In this document: positions 35,249 to 48,084 of the stretch, one piece after another
Numbering within the stretch: the first letter of the stretch is position 1
How the letters are laid out: the number at the start of each line of letters is the position of its first letter
Source of the DNA: Paguma larvata
Taxonomy: Eukaryota > Chordata > Mammalia > Carnivora > Viverridae
Length of the DNA: 64,000 bases
NCBI GenBank assembly: GCA_030068075.1
Contig: CM057834.1
Span: forward strand, 90,847,119 to 90,911,118
Direction of reading: 5' to 3'
Notes under the pieces: generated by a model
Database searches by the model: none
What the model was told of the DNA's origin: nothing
Seen by the model: the letters and a program-made list of their open reading frames with translations, nothing else
Program-made: the position numbers and the translations under genes

Positions 35249-36880
35249 CTGTGTCGTGAGGACAAACATGAACTCATCATCGTGGACCTGAGTGATCTCA
35301 AAGCACTAATTCAATCTGAAATGATCATTTTCAACACCAAGTGGTTTGTGATCCACAAGGGCATTTTAAGACACAGCTAGTGCTCTAATTTATAATTAGA
35401 TGATTCCTACATGGGAGATCACATTATTTTTTTAACTGGGAATATATTTTTATACACTCTTCTGTGGTTATAATACAACTTACAATATAAGTTTAACAAG
35501 TGTAAATGTACAAAATATGTGTGATTTTTTTTTTAAAAAGAATATTCAGCTTTTTGAATGGGAAAAGCAAGGAAAAATATAATTCACTCTGTGGCCACTG
35601 ACCCACATGTTTTGTTTGATTCTAGGTTCTGGAGTCATCTTCCCATATGTTTTCCTCTGCTTTCATGATTTTCTCACTGCCTAAAGCACCCTCTGTTTCT
35701 TATGTAAGTGGCTTCAAATCCAGCCTCAGGTCCTACCATTTCTTGAGATTCCTGCCCCAAGGTCTAACAGGGATGTACCTACCTCCCTGGAGATCTTCTT
35801 AACTGGGAGTTGTAAGAGTGAACTCCTTCCACAGTCCTGACTCCTCCCCAGCCTCAGGGCCAGATGTGTGTTGATTCAGGCAGTCTCTAATTGTTGTACT
35901 TCCTCAGGGTGAGGAGGGAGGGTCTTGGAAAGAGGCATTTTCTCATCTGGCATGAGTCTCACGGTCACAGCAGCCCCAAGTGTGGGAGGGCAATGGGCTG
36001 AGTTCTGGGACCTGAAGTGACACAGGCGAGCTGACCTTGCTGTGTCCCTGGGCTGAAGCAGGAGTGCACAGGAGGGCAGAAAAAGGGCAGCCCCTGGTCA
36101 CTTCTCCCCATAGTCTTCACATGGGTCACCCCTGACACAGGGCATTCTACCTCCCTTTTCTCTCAGCTACACTTCTAGCTAGGTAGAAATGTAGATTCCC
36201 TTCCTCCTCCCCTCTCACAAGGACCAAGTTTACCAAGCTGTCTTCCAGCTCTACAGTGAGCCTCCTCATCCACTTTGCAGTTCCAGTATTGTGCCATCCC
36301 AGCCCCTTTCCTGTCACACCAGTATTTCAACTAATATTTCTGTATCATATGACTCTGATTTACTGATTTTTTTTTTCTGTATCACCTTTTGTAAATACAC
36401 AAATAGGATGTTAGGCATCCAAATGTATTATCAAAAGAAGACTATTTAAAGAATTTATGGAACTTCCAGACTATCAGATATTTTGTAGCTGTAAGAACAA
36501 TGAGGAAGTTTTCTGTAACATTATGAGAAAGATCTCCAAGGTACACTGTTGGGTAAGAAAAGCAAAGGGCAGAATATTTTGTTTAGTTTCTTTAACTTTT
36601 TGAAAGGCAGAAGTAAAATTTACTTTATATTATTAATTGCAAGGAGACAAGTTTGGGAAGGGAGCACAGGAGGCTGGTGGTTGGGGAGGAGGCAGTGAGA
36701 GGGGGACCGAGGAGTGGTGCTGGGAGTGAGGTCTTTGCATGGTTCTGAACTCCACGTCATACTATGCCTTATTACTAAGTCAAAAGTAAAAGTAATCATC
36801 CTACCTCTAAATGCCAAAAGTGGTTGCTTGTGTCTACAAATATTGCACTGTAGCAGAGAAGATATTTTGGCAGAAGAATC
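35249..36880. other. OR9A 3' flank, part of duplicon A
   Basis: 35249-36330 is shared with 54210-55270. 36340-36880 has no obvious counterpart in copy B. A possible polyadenylation signal was not evident close to the stop. Confidence 0.45.
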
Positions 36881-37085
36881 TTTGGTAAGTCTGGACGCTC
36901 TGTAAGGTTTCTGTAGGGCTGAGTGGAGCAAATGGGAGAATAATTGGGATGGAGCAACAGAGCTTCACATTTTTCTTATCCTTAGTCCTCGGCTACTTTT
37001 GTAGGGCTATAGAGATCATCTTTAAATATCTTATTATCTGATGGGTATGTTGGAAATACCTTTTGTGAGTTGGAGTTTTATCTTT

Positions 37086-38384
37086 TCACTTTTTTATTGA
37101 ATTATTCTGTCATGCAGAAGTGTTAACTTTGTTGTCAAATGTAATTTTTTTTCTGTGATTTGTATGTGTGTATATTGCTTTAAAAGTGCTTTTCCATTCA
37201 AAGGACTTTAACAACAATCTCTTGTAATAGCTGTAGACTCTGACAATGTAGATATAGGACAACCATTTTTAATATAGTAAAGAATGAGAAGAAGGTATGT
37301 GAAGTATTTTTCAACACTTTTCAGTAAGATAGTGGTGGAGATAGTATTAGCAGTATTATTCTAGGACTGTTGTGTGTGTGATGTAAGATAAAGGTGATGA
37401 ATAATTATGGAATATTCTAGTTCTAAAAATAATAGAGGAGAGATTAGGTAAAGCCTCTAGGGTCTTGTATTTAAATTGTATATTTCAGGATGGACTCATT
37501 TTATATAAACAGGCCCACTTTATGTGTCCCCAGGCATGGATTACATTCTTGCAATACTATTTTCCCAAGACAAGTAATAGTACTTCTTGGAGAAATGACT
37601 CTTTCCAGGTCTGGGCAAGAAATCTGTAAGACAAGCTTGGAATATCTTATCATGATGGGTATCAAAGATTACTAGGGTGATGTTAAAAGGTATTAGGAGC
37701 TGACTGAGGAGACTTCCACTGGCCAAAGATGAGAAAAGGTATACTTCAAAAATATATAATAGTTGCAACCTTTGGAAATCTATCAAATATATTTAAATCC
37801 ATGACTTCATAATGGTATTTAAAAAGAAGCCACCTTCAAAAGATCATTTATCAGACCCATGCCTGATCAAGGCTCTGAAGCCAGCTACTAAGTTATGGAA
37901 AGATATGCAGAGAACAGAAAGACATGTTTAACTGTGCTGTGAAGATGGAGTCACCATAATGTGGACTGTGAGAAACTCTACGGTAAAAAAAAAACAACCC
38001 TGATTCTTCACCAAAGAGACTGGAAGAAAATTAAAGAGCTTAGAGAGAATCTATAGATTAAAGTAGACTAAAAAACATATGAAATAAAAAATGTAGACTA
38101 CTAAGCTATAGTGTGTAGCACTTCACACTGCCATGATAAAATCATTACGAAATGCAAGGAAGTGATTACTACAAGGTCTGGATTGCACTCACTTTGAGAA
38201 TGTGAAGATTGCAATTGGAATGAGGCAATGGACAGGTTTCTGGAGTTGCTATCAAATCTATTTCTTGATCTGGGTGGTGGCTTACAAGGGTGTTCACCTC
38301 ATAATTTACTAAACTATATGTATGTTCAGTGTGGTCTTTCTGTATTCATGTTTTATATTAAAATCAAATGATTAAAAAGTCCTC
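37086..38384. other. Unassigned; possible old repeat at about 37750-38370
   Basis: 37750-38370 ends with TTTCTTGATCTGGGTGGTGG and TTCACCTCATAATTTAC, phrases typical of the 3' end of old mammalian repeats that I cannot assign to a family. No gene was recognised. Confidence 0.35.
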
Positions 38385-39008
38385 CTATGGTGCAGCCACT
38401 GTGGAAATCAGTACGGAAATTTCTCAAAAAATTCAAAATAGAATTACCATATGATCCAGTAGTTTTATGTCTGAGTACTTACTCAAAGGAAATGAAAACA
38501 CTACTTTGAAAAGATACACATATCCCTGTTTACTGCAGCATTATTTACAATAGCCAAGATATGGAAGCAGTCCAAGTGTTCATTGATAGATGAATGGATA
38601 ACAAGGATGTGATTATATATGTGGAATATTACTCAGTCACAAAAAAGAATGGAATCTTGCCATTTGCAATGATGTGGATGGAAGTAGAGAGTATGATGCT
38701 AAGTGAAATAGGTCAGTCAGAGAAAGACAAATACCATGTGATTTAACTCATATGTGGAATTTAAGAAACAAAAAGAATGAAAAAGAAAAAAGAGACAAAC
38801 AGGAAAGCATCCTCTTAAATAGAGAACAAACTGGCGGTTACTAGAGGGGAGGTGGGTAGAGGGATGGGTGAAATAGATAAAGGAAATTAAGAGGACACTT
38901 ATGATGAGCACTGAAAAATGTGTAGAATTATTGAATCATTATATTGTACACCTGAAACTAATGTAACATTGTGTGTTAATTATACTTGAATAAAAAATAA
39001 TTGAAAAA
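38385..39008 (+). mobile_element. L1 3' end (sense)
   Basis: It starts inside ORF2 (GTGCAGCCACTGTGGAAATC) and ends in GAATAAAAAATAATTGAAAAA. Flanking AAAAAGTC is too short to be sure of a target duplication. Confidence 0.85.
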
Positions 39009-39839
39009 AGTCTTGTATATATTCTAATAGTTTTAATTTTTGGAGTTAGGCATTTATATTTTTTTAAACAAATGATTATTAATTTTGGGACAGGCAAAAG
39101 GTTGGTGACAACCTGCATTCTCTACAAACTATGAGCCTTAGGCAAGGATCAACTTCTAAAGACTTATTTAGGAAGCTGCAATCTTAGTATAGCAAAAGTA
39201 CAAGAAATTAGAGAGAAAAGCATGGTAAACAATGCTTTTTGTGATAAAATACCATGCTGATGACTGTTTTGTGATGGGTCTTGGCTGTGCAGCATAACTG
39301 TGGTCAGGTTTTCTGGAGAAATTGTGCTCTGAAGACTCCTATGAAGTGAGGTAGGGATAGGGAATTTGTTTGCTTGTTTCTTCCAAGTAGGAATTCTGGG
39401 AGTGGGGCTGGTTTGCCTAAGGAGGTGGTAGTTAGGACCGAACAGAAGATGAAGGAAACAAGTGAGGTCGAGAGAGTCTGAAGAGACATAAAAAACAATA
39501 GAGATCTAATATTTTATTCCTATATAGATAGCCGGTTTTTACAGTACAGTTTATAGAAAAATCTGGTCTTTCCACTTTGATTTGAAATGTCACACTATCT
39601 TATTAGGAGTGCTTTTATTTCATGGGTCTGTTTCTGAGCTCTGTATTTTATTTATATGATGTATTTGTTTATGGTTATAGTATAGACCCCATTCAGACTT
39701 ATAATAAATGTTACTATTAGTAGGACTTATACAACCTCCTTTTACTTTAGAACTAATTTGGCTATTCTTCACTATCTCCAAACTCTTACATATGAGTTCA
39801 AAATAATTTTGCATGTGTGTGTCATGAACAAACATTCTG
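39009..39839. other. Unassigned intergenic sequence
   Basis: AT-rich, with no gene or repeat recognised. Confidence 0.35.
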
Positions 39840-41499
39840 AGGATTTTAATTAAAATTTCATTGACACTCCCAAATCATTTAATGAGGACAGCATTACACT
39901 AATATAAAAACCATACAGAGCAACAAAAGTGTAGAACACTATCTCTTATGAATGTAGGCACCAAAACCTCAACACCATATTAGCAAATCCCATCCAGCAA
40001 TACATAAAAAGGATAATATATCATTAACACATAGGTTTCATTCCAAGATGCATGGTTGTTTCAGGATTCAACAATTAATCAATATAATTCATAATAAAAA
40101 TAGATTCAAAAAGAAAAAATATGATCATGTTAATTAATATACAAAGAGCCTTGGACAAATATTTTCAACATCTATTCATTATAAAACTTGTAATATAGGG
40201 TATTAAAACAAAAACCCTACTGCTAACATCTTATATAGTGGTGACAGACTGAATGCTTCTCCCCTGCTGAGGTTGGGAACAAGGCAAGAATGTCCTCTCT
40301 CACTACCCTTATTTAATATTGTACTGGAAATCCTAGTTAGTGTGATTATATGAGATAAGAAACTAAAGGGCATATGGAATGTAAAAAGAGAAAAATTTGT
40401 CTTTATTCACAGATGACATGATTGTTTATGTATATCCCCTAAGAATTGATCGAAACACCTCTTGAAAGTAATAAATGATTTTAGCAAAGTCACAGGATAC
40501 AAGGTCATTATGCAAAAGTCAATTGTTTTCCTACATATTAACAACAAACAATTATAACTGAAATTTAAGAAAGAATACTATTTCTGATAGCAACAAAAAA
40601 AGTGAAGTACTTAGATATAAATCTAATAAAATATGTTCAGGATCTGTAGTGGAAAACTGACTCACTAGTGAAAGATACTAAAAAGCTCCAAGTAAATGGA
40701 GAAGTATACAATGAGTTTGGGTTGGAAGACTCAATATTGTTATGATGTTTATTCTTTCCAATTTCATTCTATAGATTCAGTGCAATCCCAAATAAATTCT
40801 AGCAAGCTTTTATGTAGATATTGACTAAATGGTTCTACAATTTACAAGGAAATGCAAAGTAATAGAATAGCCAAAATACTTGTAAAAAAGAACTTAGAGG
40901 ACTCATATTATCTGATTTCAAAGTTTCCCATAGAGTTATATTGATCAACACAGTGTAGTATTGGAAAGATGATAGGTCAATGGAAGATAACAGAGAGCCC
41001 AAAAGTAGACCTAAACAAATCCAACTTCTATTTGACAAAATCGCAAAGGAAATTCAATAAAGAAATGTTAATCTTTTCAAAAATTACTGCTGGAAAAATT
41101 GGCTGTCTCTATGCAGTAAAATGAGCCTCAACACATACCTTTTACTTTACATAAAAATTATTTAAAATCACCTATATGTAAATGTAAAACTATGAAACTT
41201 GTAGGAGAAAATCTGTATGACCTTGGGTTTGGTGGTGGGTTTTTAGATACAACACCAAAAGCATCATCCATGAAATAAGAGAATGAAAAATTGAACTTTA
41301 ACAAAAGTTGAAGACTTTTTACTCTGCCAAAGTCACTGTGAATAGAATGAAAAAATTAGGCACAGACTGGTGGAAGTATTTGAAAACTCACAGATATGAT
41401 AAATGATATGTATATCCAGAATACATATATAAAAAATAAAACTTTTAAAAAATATCTGCTTTTGGGCTCCCTCAGGCTGTTGAAAGAATTTATCTCCTT

Positions 41500-41680
41500 T
41501 TTTTAAAAAATAATTTTTTATTGTCAGTTTGGTTTCCATATAAGAACACCCAGTGCTCATCCCAACCTGTGCCCTCCTCAGTGCCCATCACCGACTCTCC
41601 CCCCTCCCAAACCCACCTCATCCCTCAGTTTGTTCTTAATATTCAAGAGTCTCTTATGTTTTGTCTCCCTCTCTCTTTTT
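41500..41680 (-). mobile_element. L1 3' UTR fragment (antisense)
   Basis: It begins with T-rich sequence, then TTGTCAGTTTGGTTTCCATA and AGTGCTCATCCCAACCTGTG, the carnivore L1 3' end also seen at 25320 and 44060. It abuts the SINE at 41681. Confidence 0.8.
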
Positions 41681-41895
41681 TTAAAACGTTTATTTATTTA
41701 TTTTTGAGAGACAGAGAGAAAGAGAGAGAATGCAAATGGGCGAGGGGAAGAGAGAGAGGGAGAGAGAGAATCCCAAATAGGCTCCATGCTGTCAGCACAG
41801 AGCCTGACCTGGGGCTAGATCTCATGAATCATGAGATCATGACCTGAGCTGAAATCAAGGGATACTTAGCCAACTGAGACACCCAGGTGTCCCCC
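41681..41895 (-). mobile_element. CAN/SINEC SINE (antisense)
   Basis: ACGTTTATTTATTTATTTTT is followed by a GA block and the reversed pol III head (CCAACTGAGACACCCAGGTGTCCCC). Confidence 0.9.
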
Positions 41896-42765
41896 AAAAT
41901 AAAACATTTAAAACTTAACACTAAGAAAACAAACAGCCCCCCAAAATGGGGAAATTATCTGAACACATGCATCCCAGAGAAGATATAAGGATGGCAACTT
42001 AGAGTATGAAGAGATGTCCAACATCGTTTGTGATAGGTGAATGCAAACTAAAATAACAATGAGATACCACTATATATCTACTAGAAAAGCTAAAAATTTT
42101 ACACAGCTGACATTCCCACATGCTAGAGAGGATATATAAATAATCAGAAATGCTCATTCATTGCTGCTTTAGTGCAGAACGTCACAACCACTTTGGAAGA
42201 CAGTTTGGCAACTTCTTATAAAGTTAAAAATAGACTTAGCATACAACCTAGAAATTGGGCTTCCAAAATGAATGGAAAATTTACTTCTACACAAAAACCT
42301 GTGCACAAATGTTTACAGAAACTTTATTCATAATTGGAAACAACCACAATGTTTCTCAGTAGGTAAATAGACGAACAAACTATGATCCATCCATACGATG
42401 TGAATACTATTCAGCAGTAAAAAGGGATGAACTCATAACTCACATAATAACATGAAAAAACTCTTAAATGCATTTTGCCAAGTGAAAGAAGCCAGAGCAA
42501 AAGGCTACGTTTTGTTCGATTCAATTCTAATGACATTCTGCAAAAAAGAAAAACTAAAAGGGATGGAAAAGAGATAAGTGGAGACGTATCTCTTTAGGAT
42601 AAGTAAGGGGACAGTGTTTGACTAGGGAAATACAGGGAATTTGGGAGCAATGGAATGAGTCTATTTGGCATTATAGTGGTGGATACACTATGCATTTGTC
42701 AAACTCATAGGACTTTACAGCATATAAAATGAACTATAATGTATACAAACTGAAAAAAAAAATCA

Positions 42766-44018
42766 ACCAGGAGTTTGGGGGATCCCCGGATGGAATGCAG
42801 ACAAAAGAATTTACTGTGATATGTATGTGCGATATAGGCTCACTGAAGACACTGGTATAAAAGGACCAAAGAAACTTTGGATATCAGCATAGTTCTGAGC
42901 AAATCCTATGCAACTTTGGAAAACACTATTTTGACTAAAAACTGTAGGGTTAAAGACCAAAAGAACTATATATAATCACTTTATTCTAACTGGCAATGCT
43001 GCTTCTATAAAATAAATTTCCAACATGAATTAAACATAATTCAGAGGCATTTACAAATGTGAAACAACACTGGAAATTAGAAAACTTAAAAAAACCCTCA
43101 GATTAGAAATGCACAAGAAAACAGATTGTGAAAGAATATTAAGTAAATTCAGGAAGTTGAAAAAAGAGTGAAATCATCTCAAGCAAAGACTAAATTACAG
43201 GGTACTCAAGGAAAACTACATTTTGTGAAAATAAGTGATATTGAGAAGAAGAAGAAAACAACAACAGCAACAACAACAACCTAAAATAAAATAAAAAGCT
43301 AAAAACTATCAGAGAAAATGTGATCAATTAAAACAAATTAAAAAAAAATAATCAAATGAACCTTAGGATGCTGTTTGATTAAAAAAAGCTATAAATGTAT
43401 TTGGGGAAAATTTTGGAAAATTTTAATATACACTATACATTTTATATTACTGAATTAATGTTAGTTTTCTCATATATGATAGTGGGTTTCTTGTTATATA
43501 GGAGAATGTCTTTATTCAACATAAAGTGTCTGCTCTGTACCAGGAGCATAGTAGATACCATTGCTAATCAGGATGCAGATGAAGAAAATGGAAAGCATGG
43601 TGGTCCACAAGATGAAACCCCACCAAGTCATTTTAGGCTGCTCCCAAGAGAGTAGTGAGTAGATCACATAAGGAGTCTCCGTGCTGTGCTCACCATCAAT
43701 CAGTCAGATAAGGAATTGAAAAATCACCTCTACTCTTTGGATTTTAAAAGAGACACCATGAAACTAATACAAGGATTCCATCTAGCAAGCCACTAGATGC
43801 CTCACTGCAAACCCCATCCCAGAGTTTCTCACATTATATTACATACATCCATGGCCCCTGTCAAATCAAGAGAAAGTGTAAGGACACCAAAGAATCTATG
43901 GCTCAATCTTACTGGACAGATTTTCTCCCAATTTTCAAGACACCATTTCTTCCAATCCTAATGAGATTACGGAAGCTGAAAGATTTTTGTGTAGCCTACT
44001 CAACAAGTTTATAAAAAA
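42766..44018. other. Unassigned AT-rich sequence
   Basis: No gene was recognised. CAACAGCAACAACAACAAC at 43260-43280 is a short simple repeat. Confidence 0.35.
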
Positions 44019-44035
44019 TTCAAGTCAACGGTTCT

Positions 44036-44988
44036 TTTTATTTTAGTTTTTAAAATTTATTTATTTAAATTCAAGTTAGTTAACATAAAGTATAGTATTA
44101 GTTTCAGGAGTAGAAACCAATGATTCATCACTTATTTATAACACCTGGTGCTCATCCCGACAAGTGCCCTCCTTAACACCCATTGTCCATTTAGCCCATC
44201 CTCCCACCAACACCCCACCAGCAACCCTCAGTTTGTTCTCTGCATTTAAGAACCTCTTATAGTTTGCCTCCCTCTCTGTTTTTATCTTATTCTTCCTTCC
44301 CTATGTTCATCTGTTGTGTTTCATAAATTCCATATACGAGTGAAATCATACGATATTTGTGTTTCTCTGACTTAGTGGAGGAAGAGATTGTTGTAGACCT
44401 TGGAGTAGGTAAAAACGAGTTTGTTCTTGAAAGATTGTACCCACATTGTACCACTACCTTTTGCAGCTATTACCTCTACCTTTTGAGCAGTCGAGATGTG
44501 TTTAGTTTGCACTGAGATGTGCTGCAAGTGTTGAAATGTACAGAATGGCTTAAATTAACAACTCAGAAATCAACAGATGTTGGCCAGGATGTGGAGAAAG
44601 AGGAACCCTTCTGCACTGCTGGTGGGAATGCAAACTGATGGCAGCCACTGCAGAAAACAGTATGGAGGTTCCTCCAAAAATTAAAAATAGAACTACCCCT
44701 TAACCCAGGAATTGCACTGCTAAGTAGTTATCCAGAGGATACAAAAATTCTAATTCAAAGGGGTACATGCACCCCAATATTTATAGGAACCCTATCGACA
44801 ATAGCCAAATTATGGAAAGAGCCCAAATGTCCATCGAGGGATAAATGGATAAAGAAGATGTGGTGTGTATAATCAGTGGAATATTGCTTCGTGATCAAAG
44901 AGAATGAAATCTTGCCATTTGCAATGATGTGGATGGAACTAGAGTATATTATGCTAAGTGAAGTAAGTCAGTCAGAGAAAGACAAATA
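44036..44988 (-). mobile_element. 5'-inverted (twin-primed) L1 with a filler segment
   Basis: An antisense L1 3' end (44040-44378) and a sense ORF2 piece (about 44540-44988) are enclosed by TCAAGTCAACGGTTCT (44020-44035) and TCAAGTCAAGAGTTCT (44989-45004), 14 of 16 bases alike. Between the two halves lies about 160 bp that I do not recognise as L1. Confidence 0.8.
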
Positions 44989-45091
44989 TCAAGTCAAGAG
45001 TTCTCAGGTTCTAACTCTCAGAACTCTATCCCCAAAAATAGAATCTGGAAAATAGTCGCCAAGGAAAAAGGTCTTTAGAAATTAATGGCGA

Positions 45092-46466
45092 TTAGCTTCT
45101 TTATTTCTCTTTCTGCTGCTTCATTGTTGGTGTATAGAAATGCCACCGATTTCTGTACATTGATTTTGTATCCTGCAACTTTGCTGAAATCATGAATCAG
45201 TTCTAGTAGGCTTTTGGTGGATTCTGTCGGGTTTTCCATGTAAAGTATCATGTCATCTGCAAAAAGTGAAAGTTTGACTTCCTCCTTGCCAATCTTGATG
45301 CCTTTTATTTTGTTTTGTTGTCTGATTGCTGATGCTAAGACTTCCAGCACTATGTTAAATAGCAGTGGCGAGAGTGGACAATTTCTTACTCGACACGTCT
45401 CCAAAGGCAAGAGAATTAAAAGCAAAGATGAACTATTGGGACCTCATCAAGATAAAAAGCTTCTGCACGGCAAAAGAAACAACCAACAAAACGAATAGGC
45501 AACCAACGGAATGGGAAAAGATCATCGCAAATGACATATCGGATAAAGGACTAATATCTAAAATTTATAAAGAACTTACCAAACTCCAAACCCGAAAAAC
45601 AAACAACCCAGTGAAGAAATGGGCGGAAGATATGAATAGACACTTCTCCAAAGGGGACATTCAGATGGCCAACAGACACATGAAACGATGCTCAATGTCA
45701 CTCATCATCAGGGAAATACAAATCAAAACTACACTGAGATACCACCTCACACCAGTCAGAGTGGCTAAAATGAACAAATCAGGAAACTATAGATGCTGGC
45801 GAGGATGTGGAGAAGTAGGCACCCTCCTACACTGTTGGTGGGAATGCAAACTGGTGCAGCCACTCTGGAAAACGGTGTGGAGGTTCCTCAAAAAAATGAA
45901 AATAGAGCTACCCTATGACCCAGCAATAGCCCTGCTAGGAATCTACCCAAGAGACACAGGAATGCTGATGCATAGGAGCACGTGTACCCCGATGTTCATA
46001 GCAGCACTTTCGACAATAGCCAAATCATGGAAAGAGACCAAGTGCCCATCAACTGACGAATGGATAAAGAAGTTATGGTACTTATATACAATGGACTACT
46101 ACGTGGCAATGAGAAAAAATGAAATCTGGCCATGTGTAGCAACATGGATGGAACTGGAGGGTATTATGTTAAGTGAAATAAGTCAGTCAGAAAAAGACAG
46201 ATACCATATGTTTCCACGAATAGGTGGACTTTGTGAAACTAAGCAAAAACCAGGGGGAGGGGAAGAGGGGAAAGAAAAAAAAGACACAGAGAGGGAGGGA
46301 GATAAAACATAAGAGACTCTCAAAGACTAAGAAAAAACTGAGGGTAAGGGGGATGAGGGAGGGGGGAGAGGGGTGATGGGTATTAAAAAGGGCACATGTT
46401 GGGATGAACACTGGGTGTTATATGTAAACCAATTTGAAAATAAACTATTATAATAAAAAAAAAAAA
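45092..46466 (+). mobile_element. Young 5'-inverted (twin-primed) L1
   Basis: 45092-45380 is antisense ORF2. At about 45381 it switches to sense ORF2 C-terminus, 3' UTR and a poly-A tail ending at 46466. The perfect 15-base duplication AGAAATTAATGGCGA lies at 45077-45091 and 46467-46481. The sense part keeps an open frame of about 310 residues (to 46312) with the [19 protein letters not shown] zinc-knuckle region, so the copy is recent. It has no complete RT and cannot move by itself. Confidence 0.95.
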
Positions 46467-46589
46467 AGAAATTAATGGCGAATACATCATTAAATACTCC
46501 TTTAGCAGGTTCCTTCAGGCCCCAAGATTAGGAAAATATCTGCCTAATAATGCCCCGATAATTTTATTTTATAAATAAACTCATTTCAA

Positions 46590-46778
46590 AAGTTAAAAAT
46601 TTTTTTAATGTTTATTCATTTTTGAGAGAAAGAAAGACAGAATGTGAGCAGGGGAGGGGCAGAGAAAGAGAGAGACACAGAATCCAAAGCAGACTGCAGG
46701 CTCTGAGCTTACGAGCCATGAGATCATGACCTGAGTCGAAGTCAGATACTCGACCAACTGAGCCACCCAGGCATCCCC
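46590..46778 (-). mobile_element. CAN/SINEC SINE (antisense)
   Basis: AATGTTTATTCATTTTTGAGAG is followed by a GA block and the reversed head (GACCAACTGAGCCACCCAGGCATCCCC). It is shorter than its neighbours, with the B-box side partly deleted. Confidence 0.88.
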
Positions 46779-47827
46779 TCATTTTTAAAATTTAATCTTG
46801 AGACAGAGTTGTTCTTCTTCGGTGATGCTAGTGTTGCTGGGGTAATTACTTTATCCTAAACCAAGTTCCCCAAACCCAGAAGTGAAAAATTAAATCACTT
46901 TAGAAGGGGAGAGTAAGAAAAAAAATAACTTTCAGTGGTTGATTTGTGATGGGAGGAGAGGCATGATTAAGTGGGTGGAGAGTTTCAGCAGAGAGTCTCC
47001 GAAGAGAAAATTCTGAGTGATTTTGTGTCCTGACATATGGTAGGAGCTAAGTGAAGGTGAATGCCATCTAGGAAGGAGATAATTGCTTTCATGCCTTACA
47101 AAGTTTTCAAGTGAGGAAATTAATTAGTCCCTTGTGAGCCAGTACAAAGAAACTTTTCAGGTGGAGAAAAATGTTTTCCTAGTTTAGAGATGACTTCCAA
47201 CACTTACACATGCTCAAATATGGAGAAATCTCCACCTTACTGTCCAGTGTCATTTGGAGAAGCCTCTTAATTAAGGATTAAACAGCTATATGTTCACTAG
47301 AGATTGACATCCGTAAGTTGTATTTCTATGATGTGTTCACGTGTACACATGCATGCATGTGCCCACACACTGGAGTGTAACGCGTCTTTCCATCTCCAGT
47401 GCAACACCAGCAATATTGATTAGAGGGGGTAGCCCTGCTCTATGAGATTTGTGTTACAGATTGTGAGGGATGCCTCTTGTCCAGTTATAGTGTCAATGGT
47501 GTTGACTTCGGAAGTGACCTAGCTAGTTCCTTGCGCTATTCAGGACCTATTTATAACTATTCTTTTTTCTACTTTCCTAATCCTGACCCTTTTGCCAGGC
47601 TCAGTCTAGACCAAGAAAATAGGATATTTCCCAAAGCTCTGTGATCTGAGTTATTCATACAAACATCCTTCCCATGACTGCCTAAGCAAAAGAGAGCTCA
47701 GAGAAGGCATCTCTCCTAAATCTGCCCTTTCTTCAATCCTTACTCCTCTGTTCTCACCAAAACACAGCCCTAGTTCATTCTTTCTCTGGTCCAGATTGGA
47801 CCATGTTCACTTTATAAGTGCCCTAAT
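46779..47827. other. Unassigned intergenic sequence
   Basis: No gene or nameable repeat was recognised. Confidence 0.35.
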
Positions 47828-47841
47828 AAGTCCAGGGCCAG

Positions 47842-48044
47842 TGGTGGCTCAGTCAGTGAAGCATCTGATTCTTGGTTTTGGCTCAGATCATGATGTCATG
47901 GTTCGTGAGATTGAACTCCATGCCAGGCTCTGCCCTGACAGTGTGGAGCCTGCTTAGAATTCTCTCTCTCCTCTCTTTCTCTACCCCGTCTCTCTCTCTT
48001 TCTCTCTCTCTCTCTCTCAAAATAAATAAATAAAAATTAAAAAA
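47842..48044 (+). mobile_element. CAN/SINEC SINE (sense)
   Basis: TGGTGGCTCAGTCAGTGAAG begins the pol III head, which lacks its first few bases. It ends in a TC run and AAATAAATAAATAAA. The flanking duplication AAGTCCAGGGCCAG (47828-47841 and 48045-48058) is perfect. Confidence 0.93.
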
Positions 48045-48084
48045 AAGTCCAGGGCCAGAAGATAAGGGATAAAGCATCAGGGAG

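Larger units (their letters stand above)
31560..37085 (+). repeat. OR9A duplicon, copy A
   Basis: Sequence around the intact OR9A gene is repeated about 19-22 kb downstream. Matching stretches include 31700-32340 with 52090-52800, 34140-35400 with 53120-54370, 35620-36330 with 54580-55270, and 36880-37085 with 58920-59120. Copy A holds a SINE and other sequence (about 32350-33900) with little counterpart in B. Edges are approximate, judged by eye. Confidence 0.8.
39840..42765 (+). mobile_element. Older L1 (sense), interrupted near 41450-41896
   Basis: Diverged ORF2 runs from 39840 (AATGAGGACAGCATTACACT) through the RT region at 40200-40560 to the 3' end at 42765 (ACTATAATGTATACAAACTG plus A run). 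Many stops are present. An antisense L1 3' piece and a SINE sit inside it, between AAAATAAAACTTTT and AAAATAAAACATTT. Confidence 0.85.

Noticed and set aside
36620..36931. Overlapping 60-100 codon frames on both strands in the OR9A 3' flank
   Set aside because: No protein-like motif, no homology recognised and no partner in duplicon B.
45365..46312. An independent 315-residue gene
   Set aside because: It is the C-terminal end of L1 ORF2 in a 5'-inverted insertion.
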